Positions 26,857 to 36,964 of a stretch of DNA of 64,000 nucleotides are shown here, in pieces. The stretch's first letter is position 1, and each line of letters begins with the position of its first letter. This DNA comes from Prevotellaceae bacterium. Its GTDB lineage: Bacteria; Bacteroidota; Bacteroidia; Bacteroidales; Muribaculaceae. The notes beneath the pieces were generated by a model. The model was given only the letters and a program-made list of their open reading frames with translations. It made no database searches and was not told where the DNA came from. The translations under genes and the position numbers were made by a program. The stretch is from contig JAETNS010000009.1 in the NCBI GenBank assembly GCA_021772015.1, positions 62,001-126,000 on the forward strand, read 5' to 3'.

Positions 26857-28862
26857 ATTTCCACTGTGATTGTTACCCGATAATTGCGTTTTGGCATCGG
26901 ATAGTTTAATATTACATCATAATCCTGACTGAACAGGTTGTTGATCTCCAGAAGTCCACGCAAAGCGACCCGTCCCAATCTGAAATCTTTGCTGATCGAG
27001 ACATCACTGGTGTACCATGGTTGCGTATAATTGTAACGTATGTTCTCCTGCTGATTATACCTCTCCCCCACATATATCCATGAATAATTCAAACCCCAGC
27101 CACGCCATTGCGCGTTCATGACAGCCGACCCGGAATGACGGGGTATGTAGGGGATCTGATCGCGATAATAGTTGTCGGCAGGATTGGTTATGTCGATCGC
27201 CCGCTGGAATGTATATTGGGCGCGGACCGTCAAGAAAAGGTCTCTGACCGGATTCAACGTTATCAGCGCGCTGACATCCACTCCTTTTATATCCACAAGT
27301 CCCAGATTCAACATCGTCCAGCGGAACTGCTGTCCTTTGGGATAAGCCACAATCTTGTCTTTGACTTTGTTGTAATAGATATCAGCACTAACTCTGGCAG
27401 CGGATATAAAACCGTGAGAGGAATGATCATAGACCATTCCGACGTTGTATTGTGTGACGCGTTCAGGAGTAAGCTTTGAATTGCCCATGTCGGCATAATA
27501 AAGATCATTGAAAGTGGGCATCCTGAAAGATTTCTTATAAAAAAACCTCACAGAAAAATCACGGTTGCGCAATGGATTCAAAGTCATGAAAAAAGCCGGA
27601 GTCAACACTTTCTGGTCATCAGGTGACTGCAGCCCTTTCAGATTGTCATGTATAAAAGTACCCAACAAGCTCCCCTGCATCCTCAACCGACCGAAGTCCA
27701 TCGACGTTGCCAATGAAAGATAGTTGCTGAATCTGTCAGGTTTCGCAAAACCATACATGTCGGCATCCAATGTGTTCCACATAAAGTCGTAGCCGGCAGA
27801 AGCCTCCCACCATTCCGCTATACTGAATTCATGCGCCGTCGAAACATAGATCTCTTTCTGTTTGTACAGATTGTCAATCTTTATCTGCTTGTCATCATTA
27901 TTTACATAGTGGGTACGGTAAAACGCGTACTTGACATTGTTGAGCATCGTCCAGCGTCCAAAATGGCCTGTATACCGCCCTTGTATGAAAGAATTAGTGT
28001 CCCACACACGTTCACCCCTTCTCCACACATTGTTTACAATAGCCCCGGGAACTCCTCTCTCGGAATTATAATTATAGGCCTTGAAATGCCAGGATCCCCG
28101 GCTCAACGATCCATTGAGATTCAGTTCCAGACGAGTCGCGTTTATGTCGCCGTTTTGTCTTACAGCCGTGGTGTCATAAGCCAGTTCCCCCGCAGGATTT
28201 ACTCGCCTGTATCTGAATTTGTATTTTCCGCTTGAATTGACCCATTCAGCACTCAATTGCGCGTTGACACGGTCTGACAGCTTCAGCTCGACAAGTGCTG
28301 ACGGGTTTATCAGGTCAAATGAGCCGAATCTGACAGTAGCCCTGGCATGATAGCTTTCATCTTCCTCAAAATATGGTGTACGGGTACGCATGTATATCGT
28401 ACCGGCCGCGCCGAAATCTTTTGCCGGTTGAAGGATACGGCTCTTCTGCCCGTTATAGAGTGAGATCTCCTCCATGTTGTCAAGGGAGAACTGGCCAAGA
28501 TCGATCTGGCCATTCTGAGCGTTTCCAAGTTCCACCCCGTCATAGACGACTCCCGTGTGGTTGGTTCCCATAGAGCGGATATTGACCGTCTTTATGCCAC
28601 CTACACCTCCATAATCCTTCACCTGCACGCCGGAGAAGTATCTCAACGCGTCGGCGACACTGTTGGAATTCAGTCTATGGAGTTCCTCTCCTGACAATGT
28701 CTGAGCGGGGATTATGTCATCAGCGGGCCGACGGGCCGTGACCATCACCTCATTAAGATGCAATATGGTATCTCTCTTTTCCACCGGCTCACCGGCGACA
28801 AGACACAACGGGATCAGCATCGCTGCCTGCGCGGCAGCAATGTGACGGAGTTTCATTTCCAT
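26853..28862 (-). CDS. btuB: TonB-dependent outer-membrane cobalamin receptor
   Basis: About 669 residues from the ATG at 28862 (28856 also possible; an in-frame start at 28910 would precede the signal peptide with 16 extra residues). The signal peptide is MKLRHIAAAQAAMLIPLC…; a TonB-box-like LHLNEVMVTARRP follows, then the plug (NSNSVADALRYFSGVQVKDYG, TVNIRSMGTNHTGV) and a beta barrel ending RNYRVTITVEI. No N-terminal carboxypeptidase-like domain is present, unlike SusC proteins. The cobalamin riboswitch directly upstream points to corrinoid import. Confidence 0.9.
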   Translation of the reverse strand: MEMKLRHIAAAQAAMLIPLCLVAGEPVEKRDTILHLNEVMVTARRPADDIIPAQTLSGEELHRLNSNSVADALRYFSGVQVKDYGGVGGIKTVNIRSMGTNHTGVVYDGVELGNAQNGQIDLGQFSLDNMEEISLYNGQKSRILQPAKDFGAAGTIYMRTRTPYFEEDESYHARATVRFGSFDLINPSALVELKLSDRVNAQLSAEWVNSSGKYKFRYRRVNPAGELAYDTTAVRQNGDINATRLELNLNGSLSRGSWHFKAYNYNSERGVPGAIVNNVWRRGERVWDTNSFIQGRYTGHFGRWTMLNNVKYAFYRTHYVNNDDKQIKIDNLYKQKEIYVSTAHEFSIAEWWEASAGYDFMWNTLDADMYGFAKPDRFSNYLSLATSMDFGRLRMQGSLLGTFIHDNLKGLQSPDDQKVLTPAFFMTLNPLRNRDFSVRFFYKKSFRMPTFNDLYYADMGNSKLTPERVTQYNVGMVYDHSSHGFISAARVSADIYYNKVKDKIVAYPKGQQFRWTMLNLGLVDIKGVDVSALITLNPVRDLFLTVRAQYTFQRAIDITNPADNYYRDQIPYIPRHSGSAVMNAQWRGWGLNYSWIYVGERYNQQENIRYNYTQPWYTSDVSISKDFRLGRVALRGLLEINNLFSQDYDVILNYPMPKRNYRVTITVEI

Positions 28863-28934
28863 AAATTCTGACAAGATTCGGGCAATACCCGTCATGAAAA
28901 AGTTACCCATGATCCCGTAGGCTTATCGTTATTC

Positions 28935-29095
28935 ATGAAATGGGAGGTCTTCTGACTTGCCCCTGTCTTCCGCGCCTTCTCGGAGACTTTTCTCCCCAAT
29001 GGCTTTCAGCGAAAGATCATTCAGCCGCCATCATAGCGACAAAGGACTCACAGCAGCGGGTACTGTCCCCGAATCTCACGGGGTTCCCTTTTCCA
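28935..29095 (-). ncRNA. Cobalamin (adenosylcobalamin-class) riboswitch
   Basis: Read on the minus strand, the leader contains the core GGGAACCCCGTGAGATTCGG then GGACAGTACCCGCTGCTGTGA (complement of ~29048-29088), the GCTGAAAGCCA helix and the B12-box-like AAGTCAGAAGACCTCCC (28958-28942). These match the order and spacing of the cobalamin riboswitch. It ends about 70 bases before the btuB start and should shut the operon off when corrinoid is plentiful. Confidence 0.92.
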
Positions 29096-29104
29096 TTCCA
29101 TCCG

Positions 29105-29112
29105 CAAAGTTA
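29105..29112 (-). promoter_or_regulatory. -7 box of the cobalamin operon
   Basis: TAACTTTG on the minus strand, immediately upstream of the riboswitch. No clear -33 element was found. Confidence 0.5.
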
Positions 29113-29137
29113 GCGAATATTTTTCAATCAGTGAATC

Positions 29138-30613
29138 TCAGGAAAGAAAATCGATCGTCAAGGGGTCGAAATTCCTGAGATCTATCGACAGATTCTCAGT
29201 AGTGGCGAGAGTGTGGATGAATCTTGCCGTAAACCGTATTCCTCTCCATCTGAAATGATCATCAACCGAGTGACATATCTCCTTGGCATTCTCTATCGCG
29301 CTACTAAGCTTGGCGGCTTCCTCTTTACGTCCCAGACGCAAATACACTGATGCCAGTAATACATAGTCAGTCATGGTGAGGAATCCTGGAAGCGACACGG
29401 AAGATGAATTGTTGTGCAACACCTCCTCAAAAACCTCCACATAACGTTCAAACATCTGTGCGTCGTAAAGGGTGTGCAGGTAAAAATCCAGTTCTGAAAT
29501 CATCCCGACCTTACGATAATAATAGTCCAATGCCTTTGCCGCAGGTAAAAACTTTTCTTTTTCAAGGACCCCTGTGATAATTAGTCGCCAATCTTTCTCA
29601 CTGTATAGCCCTTTGTCAAGAGCCATCTGGAGATATTCTTCAAGATTGTCAGGATCAAGTTCGATAATCACAGACAAAGGATTGGCAGCACTGGCCATCG
29701 GGACATCGTTGCGGAGCATTGTGGCGTAGACATCGCAAGCCGCGTGTATCTCTTTCTCTCTGGTATATGCTTCCGCAAGTCCCTCGAGCGCGAAATTATT
29801 AAACGGCTCGGATTCCAATATCTCTTTAAGAACGGCTATGGCTTCTGTACGCTTATCCGGCATGACTACCATGATCACACCTCGGGTGAGACGCGCGTTG
29901 AAATGCCCCGGATCGATAGCCAACGCATAATCCACCGCCGCCAACGCATCTTCGGGATGCTCCATCCCGAATTCGATTCTCGCAAGAAGGAGCCATGCCT
30001 CTATATTGAATGGCTCCATCTTCGTGAGATCTTCCGCCACGTTCCGCGCCTCCTTCTGGAAGCCCTCACCTTCTTTCAGGGTCTCGGCTACCTCAAATGC
30101 AAGCCCCCTTGGATCCTCGGCTTTGGCACTTAACTCACGATAGAACTTCACAAGAAGATCCCGTTGGTCGATCTCTCGCAAGAGGTCTATGATCTTGAGT
30201 ATGGATTCGCAATCAAGAGACTCATATTTCCTCAAGATCTCCTCCAGATATGGAGCCGCGTTGCCGGCCGGATAGCATTTCACTCCCATCTGCAACACAT
30301 CCCACAGGGCCGTCTCCTTGCGCCCTTCGCGGGAAGCCATGTCATTGGCCGCATCCTGCGACACATATGAAAGGAAAAACGCCATCCGCTCGTCGAATTC
30401 CCTGTTTTCAGGATAAAGACGGGCTGCGGTCAGGAACACGAACATCTGGACCATCGCGTCACCTTCATCCTGAGCATAGTCATAGATGTCAAGCAACTCG
30501 TTGATCTCATAATAATCTATGGCTGCGCCACTCTCCACCTCCTGGCGGAAGCGTTCATACAGAGAGCGCATGTATTCTTCGTCTGACTTGCGGGATTCGT
30601 CGTCGTTATACAT
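29138..30613 (-). CDS. Tetratricopeptide-repeat protein
   Basis: 491 residues, no signal peptide, acidic and helical throughout. TPR-like 34-residue units are clearest at residues ~205-310 (NIEAWLLLARIEFGMEHPEDALAAVDYALAIDPGH…, NNFALEGLAEAYTREKEIHAA). It probably acts as a cytoplasmic protein-interaction scaffold; the partner is not known. Its start overlaps the 3' end of glnS by eight bases, so it is translationally coupled to glnS. Confidence 0.8.
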   Translation of the reverse strand: MYNDDESRKSDEEYMRSLYERFRQEVESGAAIDYYEINELLDIYDYAQDEGDAMVQMFVFLTAARLYPENREFDERMAFFLSYVSQDAANDMASREGRKETALWDVLQMGVKCYPAGNAAPYLEEILRKYESLDCESILKIIDLLREIDQRDLLVKFYRELSAKAEDPRGLAFEVAETLKEGEGFQKEARNVAEDLTKMEPFNIEAWLLLARIEFGMEHPEDALAAVDYALAIDPGHFNARLTRGVIMVVMPDKRTEAIAVLKEILESEPFNNFALEGLAEAYTREKEIHAACDVYATMLRNDVPMASAANPLSVIIELDPDNLEEYLQMALDKGLYSEKDWRLIITGVLEKEKFLPAAKALDYYYRKVGMISELDFYLHTLYDAQMFERYVEVFEEVLHNNSSSVSLPGFLTMTDYVLLASVYLRLGRKEEAAKLSSAIENAKEICHSVDDHFRWRGIRFTARFIHTLATTENLSIDLRNFDPLTIDFLS

Positions 30614-32318
30614 TCTTTTTCTGAGCCTTCTCCCAGCTGTCTTTCAACGCTATCGTACGGTTGAAGACAAGCTTTTCAGGAGTTGAGTCAATATCAGGTG
30701 TGAAGTAGCCGATACGTTGGAACTGGAATTTCTCTCCCGGACGCGCATTCTCGGCGATGAACGGCTCAACCTTGATACCTTCCATGACTTTCAATGAGTC
30801 AGGATTCAGCAGATCGCGGAAATCACCTTCAGCGGCCGATGGATTCTCCACATTGAACAGTCGGTCATATATCCGGGCTGTAGCGTCTATGGCATGAGGA
30901 GCCGAAACCCAATGAAGAGTTCCTTTGACCTTCCTTGCTGCTCCGGCCATTCCGCTCCGGCTTTCAGGATCATAAGTGCAGTGGATCTCCTTTATATTTC
31001 CGTCTGGATCTTTCACCACATCCGTGCACTTTACTATGTAAGCGCCCTTTAGACGTACCTCCGTGCCTGGGGCCAGGCGGAAGAATTTTTTAGGCGGATT
31101 CTCCATAAAGTCGTCCGCCTCTATGAATATCTCTCGCGAGAAAGGCATCTCATGTGTTCCGGCCGAAGGATCTTCAGGATTGTTCTCCATCTCTACTGTC
31201 TCTGTCTGTCCCTCCGGATAATTGGTGATGACTACCTTTACAGGATTCATGACAGCCATAGCGCGTGTGGCTATGGCATTGAGGTCTTCGCGTACAGCAT
31301 GCTCAAGAAGCGATACAGAGATCATCGCCTCCTCTATTTTGGTATAACCGATGCGGTCTATGAAATTGCGGACAGCCTTGGAGGTGAACCCTCTCCGTCG
31401 CATTCCGGAGATAGTCGGCATGCGCGGATCATCCCATCCGGCGACAAGCCCCTCCTGAACAAGTTGGAGTAGCTTGCGTTTGCTCATGACAGTGTAGGTC
31501 AGATTCAACCGGTTGAATTCGATCTGACGGGGACGATAGGTACCATCTGTCAGGAAATCCACGAAATAGTCATACAACGGACGATGAGGGACAAATTCAA
31601 GGGTGCATATCGAATGGGTCACTCCTTCAAAGAAATCACTCTGGCCATGAGCGAAATCATACATCGGATAGACTTTCCACTTAGTCCCGGTACGGTGATG
31701 CGGTGTTTTGATGATCCTGTACATTATCGGGTCACGGAAATGCATGTTTGACGAGGCCATGTCGATCTTGGCCCTCAATACGCGGGCTCCTTCCTCGAAT
31801 TCCCCCTTGTTCATCCGCTCGAACAAATCCAGGTTCTCCTCGACAGAACGGTTACGATAAGGACTGTCAGTCCCCGCAATCGTGGGAGTCCCTTTCTGGG
31901 CAGCGATTTCTTCCGAAGTCTGGTCATCGACATATGCCTTCCCCTCCTTGATCATCCTTACAGCCAGGTCATAAAGCTGCGGGAAATAATCGGATGCGTA
32001 ACGCTCATTCTCGCCCCAATCGAAACCGAGCCAATGTATGTCATCACGGATAGCATCGACATATTCCGTGTCCTCCTTGATAGGATTGGTGTCATCGAAA
32101 CGCAGGAAACATTTGCCGCCGAATTTCTCAGCAGCACCGAAGTCCATGCAAATGGCTTTTGCATGACCGATATGAAGGTAGCCGTTAGGCTCAGGCGGGA
32201 AACGTGTCTGCAGTCTGCCGCCATTCTTCCCCTCCTTAAGGTCATCAACGATCATCTGTTCTACAAAACTCAGCCCTTTAGATTCTTCGGGCATATCTGC
32301 TTCGATTTTTTCAGCCAT
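30606..32318 (-). CDS. glnS: Glutaminyl-tRNA synthetase
   Basis: 570 residues from the ATG at 32318 (MAEKIEADMPEES). Class I motifs: PNGYLHIGHAK (HIGH) near residue ~45 and VMSKRKL (KMSKS equivalent) near ~275. RFDDTNPIKEDTEYV is diagnostic for the GlxRS group, and the C-terminal anticodon-binding beta barrels match GlnRS. It charges tRNA-Gln directly, so this organism does not depend solely on the GatCAB amidation route. A longer in-frame start at 32366 is rejected because the -7 box lies there. Confidence 0.96.
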   Translation of the reverse strand: MAEKIEADMPEESKGLSFVEQMIVDDLKEGKNGGRLQTRFPPEPNGYLHIGHAKAICMDFGAAEKFGGKCFLRFDDTNPIKEDTEYVDAIRDDIHWLGFDWGENERYASDYFPQLYDLAVRMIKEGKAYVDDQTSEEIAAQKGTPTIAGTDSPYRNRSVEENLDLFERMNKGEFEEGARVLRAKIDMASSNMHFRDPIMYRIIKTPHHRTGTKWKVYPMYDFAHGQSDFFEGVTHSICTLEFVPHRPLYDYFVDFLTDGTYRPRQIEFNRLNLTYTVMSKRKLLQLVQEGLVAGWDDPRMPTISGMRRRGFTSKAVRNFIDRIGYTKIEEAMISVSLLEHAVREDLNAIATRAMAVMNPVKVVITNYPEGQTETVEMENNPEDPSAGTHEMPFSREIFIEADDFMENPPKKFFRLAPGTEVRLKGAYIVKCTDVVKDPDGNIKEIHCTYDPESRSGMAGAARKVKGTLHWVSAPHAIDATARIYDRLFNVENPSAAEGDFRDLLNPDSLKVMEGIKVEPFIAENARPGEKFQFQRIGYFTPDIDSTPEKLVFNRTIALKDSWEKAQKKNV

Positions 32319-32343
32319 AACGGAACAAGTAAAATTTAGGGTG

Positions 32344-32351
32344 CAAATATA
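32344..32351 (-). promoter_or_regulatory. -7 box of the glnS-TPR unit
   Basis: TATATTTG on the minus strand (32351-32344), 26 bp before the glnS start at 32318. A -33 element is not clear. Confidence 0.45.
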
Positions 32352-32444
32352 CGCAGTTTTTTTCATTCCTCTTGCAGGTTTCGGGATTTATTTCGAAATT
32401 TGCGCCCACAATAATATATTGGAACACTCAAAATACATTGATAT

Positions 32445-33032
32445 ATGTTACAGTTCGCCACATGCGCATCCTGCCGACATTCTGTCAAGGAGCAGGTGGA
32501 GATCGCCATAAACGCCGGCTGTAGGTGGATACGCCTTACCGGAGACCTGTCTGACGACATTGTCGAAGAGATAATGCCCATTTGCCGGGAAGCGGAAGCC
32601 ATACTGGTCCTTGATGACAACATACAGCTTGTAGACCGGCTTCGTATACATGGACTCCATATGACTCATTGGAATCGCGGGGATGTGATCGCCGCACGCG
32701 AAAATCTTGGGCCACATGCCATTCTCGGAGTGACATTCAACTCCTCATCTTCCATGGAAGACCTGACAGGGCTTGATGTGGACTACATAATTATCCCCCC
32801 ATTTGCTGAAGAGGATCCGGAAGGATTCTATACCGGGATCATGGATCGTCTTAAGAAAGCAAACAATGAGATACATGCTGTAGCGGCAGGGAAATTCCCG
32901 TTCCGGGAATACCCCGTAATCCTCGCTACCGGGATTGAAGGGATCGAGATTTCATGGGCCTCGATCGATACATCCAATCCGGCGGGATACATAAATATGG
33001 CAATCCGTACCTTGGAAGAAGTAATAAAATGA
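32445..33032 (+). CDS. Thiamine phosphate synthase-like (ThiE/TenI) TIM-barrel protein
   Basis: 195 residues. ThiE-like order is seen in LVLDDNIQLVDRLRIHGLHM (ThiE: …D…A…GVHLGQ), in ILGVTFNSSSS (ILGVSTHS), in DVDYIIIPPFAEE (ADYIGVGPVF) and in a phosphate-loop-like ATGIEGIEI. Several catalytic positions are changed (HMTHWNRGD for HLGQED), so it may not make thiamine phosphate. The stop overlaps the kdsB start by four bases (ATGA), an unusual partner for a thiamine gene. Fold fairly sure, activity unsure. Confidence 0.7.
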   Translation: MLQFATCASCRHSVKEQVEIAINAGCRWIRLTGDLSDDIVEEIMPICREAEAILVLDDNIQLVDRLRIHGLHMTHWNRGDVIAARENLGPHAILGVTFNSSSSMEDLTGLDVDYIIIPPFAEEDPEGFYTGIMDRLKKANNEIHAVAAGKFPFREYPVILATGIEGIEISWASIDTSNPAGYINMAIRTLEEVIK

Positions 33033-33808
33033 AATTCATTGGAATAATCCCGGCCCGTTATGCTTCCACCCGTTTTGAGGGAAAACCATTGGCAGACCTT
33101 GGCGGCCGACCTGTAATAGAACATGTGTTCCGGCGTGTCTCTTCGGTACTTGACGAGGTTGCGGTAGCCACAGATGATGACCGAATATCAAATGCCGTAA
33201 AAGCATTCGGTGGTAGGGCTGTAATGACATCGCCGAATCATCGAAGCGGGACGGACAGATGCTTGGAAGCTTATGAGAATCTCGGCAGCGACGCGGACGT
33301 GGTCATAAACATACAAGGAGACGAGCCGTTTGTGGATCCCTGTCAGATTGAGCAGATAAAGAGATGTTTTGATGACCCGGAAACAGACATAGCCACATTG
33401 GCGGTCCAATATCCACATGACGGCTCATTTGAAGGCCTTGACAATCCCAACAAGCCCAAAGTGGTCATTGATTCAAATCACAATGCCCTTATGTTCAGCC
33501 GGTCTGTAATACCATTTGTACGTGGAGCGAGAAAAGAAGAATGGCCACAAAAGACGGAATACCTCACACATGTCGGAATGTATGCCTTCCGTAGCAAGGT
33601 ATTGCGCGCCATAACCGCCCTACCCCAGTCTTCCTTGGAAATTGCCGAATCACTTGAACAATTAAGATGGCTTCAAAATGGTTACACTATTAAGGTTGGA
33701 ATAACTGATCGCCATACAGTCGGTATTGATACGCCGGCAGACCTGGATGCCGCCAGAGCTATACTATATAACGACAAGTCCATGCTTACCTTCTTTAACA
33801 ATGCTTGA
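33029..33808 (+). CDS. kdsB: 3-deoxy-manno-octulosonate (Kdo) cytidylyltransferase
   Basis: 259 residues. The N-terminal nucleotide-binding IIPARYASTRFEGKPLADLGG, then VVINIQGDEPFV and the metal-binding GIDTPADLDAA near the end are all KdsB signatures. It activates Kdo as CMP-Kdo for the LPS inner core. The ATG at 33029, overlapping the ThiE-like stop, matches the family start; the earlier in-frame start is internal to that gene. The 3' end overlaps the M16-like gene by eight bases. Confidence 0.96.
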   Translation: MKFIGIIPARYASTRFEGKPLADLGGRPVIEHVFRRVSSVLDEVAVATDDDRISNAVKAFGGRAVMTSPNHRSGTDRCLEAYENLGSDADVVINIQGDEPFVDPCQIEQIKRCFDDPETDIATLAVQYPHDGSFEGLDNPNKPKVVIDSNHNALMFSRSVIPFVRGARKEEWPQKTEYLTHVGMYAFRSKVLRAITALPQSSLEIAESLEQLRWLQNGYTIKVGITDRHTVGIDTPADLDAARAILYNDKSMLTFFNNA

Positions 33809-35096
33809 CCGTCTGATCCAACCGTATGTCTCGGGATTCAAGGACATCCATTTACCCGCATTCAAAGAGACAATATTGCCTAATGGCATAAAACTGATGA
33901 CTCTGGATTCCGGAGATGAATCTGTCTCTAGACTGTCTGTTTTGTGGCCGGCCGGACTCATAGATGTGGATGCCCCGGCCCCATACGCCCTTATGTGCAA
34001 CCTCATGACAGAGGGCTGCGGTAGTCTTTCCGGCAAAGAAGTGACTGATGTCCTGGAGTACAACGGTGCGTGGTTGAAAATTTCTCCCACGCAGCATTCG
34101 ACATTGCTCACCCTTCACTCACTCAACCATACGGCCGATGAGGTGTTTGCACTTGTAGGCAACATCATTGCAGCTCCCTCATTCCCGATCAACCCGTTGG
34201 AAAGCATAAAGAAAAAAAGCGCGGCGGAAAAAGAGCTTGCCACACGCAAGCCATCATATCAGGCGACGCTTCTGGCAAGACAGACCCTTTTTGGAGAAAG
34301 ACACCCGCTTGCAAGAGCCATAACTCCTGAAGACATACTTGCAGTCGAAAGAGCCACTGTCGTGAAACTACACCGTTCCGTATTGCTCTCCAACAAGCCT
34401 ACTGTTTTCCTGTCGGGCAAGATAACACCCGAATTGGAAACAATCACAGGAAATATGCTCTGCGCTATTCCTTTCGACGAGAGCAATCCGGGAAGAATAA
34501 CCAGACGGCTTACACCGCCCCCTACATTCTCTTCGCGTGAAGTACGCCACAAAGAGATGCCTGACTCAATGCAGACGGGTGTCAGAATACAGATCCCGGC
34601 TATCCCACGCGAACATCCAGACTATGAAGCGTTGCGTTTCGCAGTAACAGCTCTCGGAGGATATTTCGGCAGTCGCCTCATGACAAACATTCGCGAGGAC
34701 AAGGGATACACATACGGCATAAGCGCCAACCTCATACCGTCTCTCGAGGGATCAAACATCGTCATCAGCTGTGAATGTGACAACCGGTACACCAATGCTG
34801 TGGTAAACGAAATATGGAGAGAGATCAACCGCATGGCAGATGAGAAGATGTCACTCGAGGAGACTGACACTGTGCGCAACATAATCATATCCAGCCTTGC
34901 CGGAATCCTCGACTCCCCATTCTCGATATCAAGCTTCATGGAGCAGTCTGTCTCTTTTGGTTTAACCCCGGAGAACTACGCCCGACAGTTTACGGAAGCA
35001 TCAACAATTACCCCGGAAAGGATAGCCGAAATATCAGCTCGATATATGTACGGGACTCCATCTGTCACGGCTCTGGCAGGCGGAAAGCCCGGTTAG
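33801..35096 (+). CDS. M16-family peptidase homologue lacking the zinc motif
   Basis: 431 residues with the two-lobed M16 fold: LPNGIKLMTLDSG at the start, a long linker, and the second lobe with GGYFGSRLMTNIREDKGYTYG, the strongly conserved substrate-side motif. At the position of HXXEH in active enzymes the sequence reads MCNLMTEGCGSLSG, so no zinc site is present. It may be the non-catalytic half of a heterodimeric processing protease, or a binding protein. No signal peptide. Terminal gene of the ThiE-like/kdsB cluster. Confidence 0.82.
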   Translation: MLDRLIQPYVSGFKDIHLPAFKETILPNGIKLMTLDSGDESVSRLSVLWPAGLIDVDAPAPYALMCNLMTEGCGSLSGKEVTDVLEYNGAWLKISPTQHSTLLTLHSLNHTADEVFALVGNIIAAPSFPINPLESIKKKSAAEKELATRKPSYQATLLARQTLFGERHPLARAITPEDILAVERATVVKLHRSVLLSNKPTVFLSGKITPELETITGNMLCAIPFDESNPGRITRRLTPPPTFSSREVRHKEMPDSMQTGVRIQIPAIPREHPDYEALRFAVTALGGYFGSRLMTNIREDKGYTYGISANLIPSLEGSNIVISCECDNRYTNAVVNEIWREINRMADEKMSLEETDTVRNIIISSLAGILDSPFSISSFMEQSVSFGLTPENYARQFTEASTITPERIAEISARYMYGTPSVTALAGGKPG

Positions 35097-35130
35097 CATC
35101 TTTTAACAACACTTATTGCATATTATTTCG

Positions 35131-35138
35131 TAACTTTG
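35131..35138 (+). promoter_or_regulatory. -7 box of pfp
   Basis: TAACTTTG within TTCGTAACTTTG, 41 bp before the ATG. A -33 element is not clear. Confidence 0.5.
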
Positions 35139-35179
35139 TATTGTAGAATCCAATAACCCCAACAGATATATCTAAAGTA

Positions 35180-36829
35180 ATGAAGAAAAGCGCTTTGCAG
35201 AAAGCTCGTGCCGCTTATCAGCCCAAGCTCCCCATCGTGCTGACCGGTGCTGTCAAGGCCGTTGAAGGTCACCCCACACAATCGGTCGCCGACCAGGAAG
35301 ACATCAAGAACCTTTTCCCCAACACTTACGGACTCCCGGAGCTTAAATTCGAGAAGACCTCCACTTCCGCTCCCTCCAAGCCCATCAATGTTGGCGTGAT
35401 CCTTTCCGGCGGCCAGGCTCCCGGCGGCCATAATGTGATCTGCGGACTCTTCGATGGCATCAAGAAAGTCAACAAGGAATCAAAACTCTACGGGTTCCTC
35501 ATGGGTCCCGGCGGTTTTGTTGACCACCAATATGTCGAACTTACATCTCCTATCATCAACGAGTTCCGCAACACAGGCGGCTTCGACATCATCGGATCCG
35601 GCCGAACCAAACTCGAGAACAAGGAACAATTCGACAAAGGTCTTGAAATACTAAAAGAACTTAACATCTCCGCCCTCGTCATCATAGGTGGAGATGACTC
35701 CAACACCAATGCCGCTGTCCTTGCAGAATATTATAAGGAGATCAATGCAGGTGTACAGGTTATAGGTTGCCCCAAGACTATCGATGGTGACCTCAAGAAC
35801 GATGTCATAGAAACCTCTTTCGGGTTCGACACCGCGACCAAAGTATACTCCGAAGTGATCGGCAACATCCAGCGCGACTGCAACTCCGCTAAGAAATACT
35901 GGCATTTCATCAAGCTCATGGGTCGTTCAGCCAGCCACATAGCTCTTGAATGCGCGCTCCAGACTCAGCCCAATGTATGCATCATTTCTGAAGAAGTAGA
36001 AGCCAAGGACATGAGCCTGCAGCAGGTAGTGGACTACATTGCCGAAATCGTAGCCAAGCGAGCTGCAGAAGGAATGAATTTCGGCACTGTGCTCATTCCC
36101 GAAGGGCTTATCGAGTTCATCCCCGCAGTCAAGCGTCTTATCGCCGAGCTCAACGACCTTCTGGCCAAGAATGCCGCAGAATTCGCCGGAGTCGAGGCTG
36201 CTGACCAGCGCGATTATATCATCAAACATCTCTCTGACGAAAACGCGGCGGTATATGAGTCGCTTCCCGTTGGTGTCGCCCGACAGCTCAGTCTTGACCG
36301 CGACCCCCACGGCAATGTGCAGGTTTCCCTTATCGAGACAGAAAAACTGCTTTCCGAAATGGTAGGCAAACGTCTCGCCGAATGGGCTGCCGATGGAAAA
36401 TACAACGGCAAGTTCTCCGCTTTGCATCACTTCTTCGGATATGAAGGACGTTGTGCTGATCCTTCCAATTTCGATGCCGACTACTGCTACTCGCTCGGCT
36501 ATAATGCAGCATGTCTCGTCAAGGCCGGTGTTACAGGATATATGTCTTCGGTCCGCAACCTTACGAAACCTTCGGTACAATGGATAGCCGGTGGTATTCC
36601 TATCACGATGATGATGAACATGGAGCGTCGTAACGGGAAGATGAAGCCCGTGATCCAGAAAGCCCTCGTGCGTCTTGATGGTGCGCCTTTCCTGAAATTC
36701 GCATCAAAACGCGATGATTGGGCGGTAAACACCTCATATGTTTATCCCGGCCCCATCCAGTATTTCGGACCGGCCGAAGTATGCGACCAGCCGACAATGA
36801 CCCTGAAATACGAGCATCAGGGCAAATAA
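35180..36829 (+). CDS. pfp: Pyrophosphate-fructose-6-phosphate 1-phosphotransferase
   Basis: 549 residues, the length of the long PPi-PFK class. [10 protein letters not shown] carries the second Asp that blocks ATP use, and [10 protein letters not shown] carries the lysine that favours PPi. The nucleotide-site-like [11 protein letters not shown] and [14 protein letters not shown] are also present. It catalyses reversible phosphorylation of fructose-6-phosphate with PPi in glycolysis. It is monocistronic, with a promoter at 35131 and a terminator at 36877. Pyruvate phosphate dikinase, the other PPi-linked step, is also in this window. Confidence 0.95.
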   Translation: MKKSALQKARAAYQPKLPIVLTGAVKAVEGHPTQSVADQEDIKNLFPNTYGLPELKFEKTSTSAPSKPINVGVILSGGQAPGGHNVICGLFDGIKKVNKESKLYGFLMGPGGFVDHQYVELTSPIINEFRNTGGFDIIGSGRTKLENKEQFDKGLEILKELNISALVIIGGDDSNTNAAVLAEYYKEINAGVQVIGCPKTIDGDLKNDVIETSFGFDTATKVYSEVIGNIQRDCNSAKKYWHFIKLMGRSASHIALECALQTQPNVCIISEEVEAKDMSLQQVVDYIAEIVAKRAAEGMNFGTVLIPEGLIEFIPAVKRLIAELNDLLAKNAAEFAGVEAADQRDYIIKHLSDENAAVYESLPVGVARQLSLDRDPHGNVQVSLIETEKLLSEMVGKRLAEWAADGKYNGKFSALHHFFGYEGRCADPSNFDADYCYSLGYNAACLVKAGVTGYMSSVRNLTKPSVQWIAGGIPITMMMNMERRNGKMKPVIQKALVRLDGAPFLKFASKRDDWAVNTSYVYPGPIQYFGPAEVCDQPTMTLKYEHQGK

Positions 36830-36876
36830 TAATGCTCTTCGCTGAATAATCCCTTCAATTACAGCTTGCATAGAAG

Positions 36877-36920
36877 AATGGAGCTGCCTCCGGAAACTCC
36901 GGCGACAGCTCCATTTATTA
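36877..36920 (+). terminator. Terminator of pfp
   Basis: AATGGAGCTG (36877-36886) pairs with CAGCTCCATT (36906-36915), with an inner CCGG/CCGG helix, then TTATTAT. Confidence 0.8.
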
Positions 36921-36964
36921 TCCATACAAAACTTAACACCCGCCATTATCGTTTAATATCAAAC

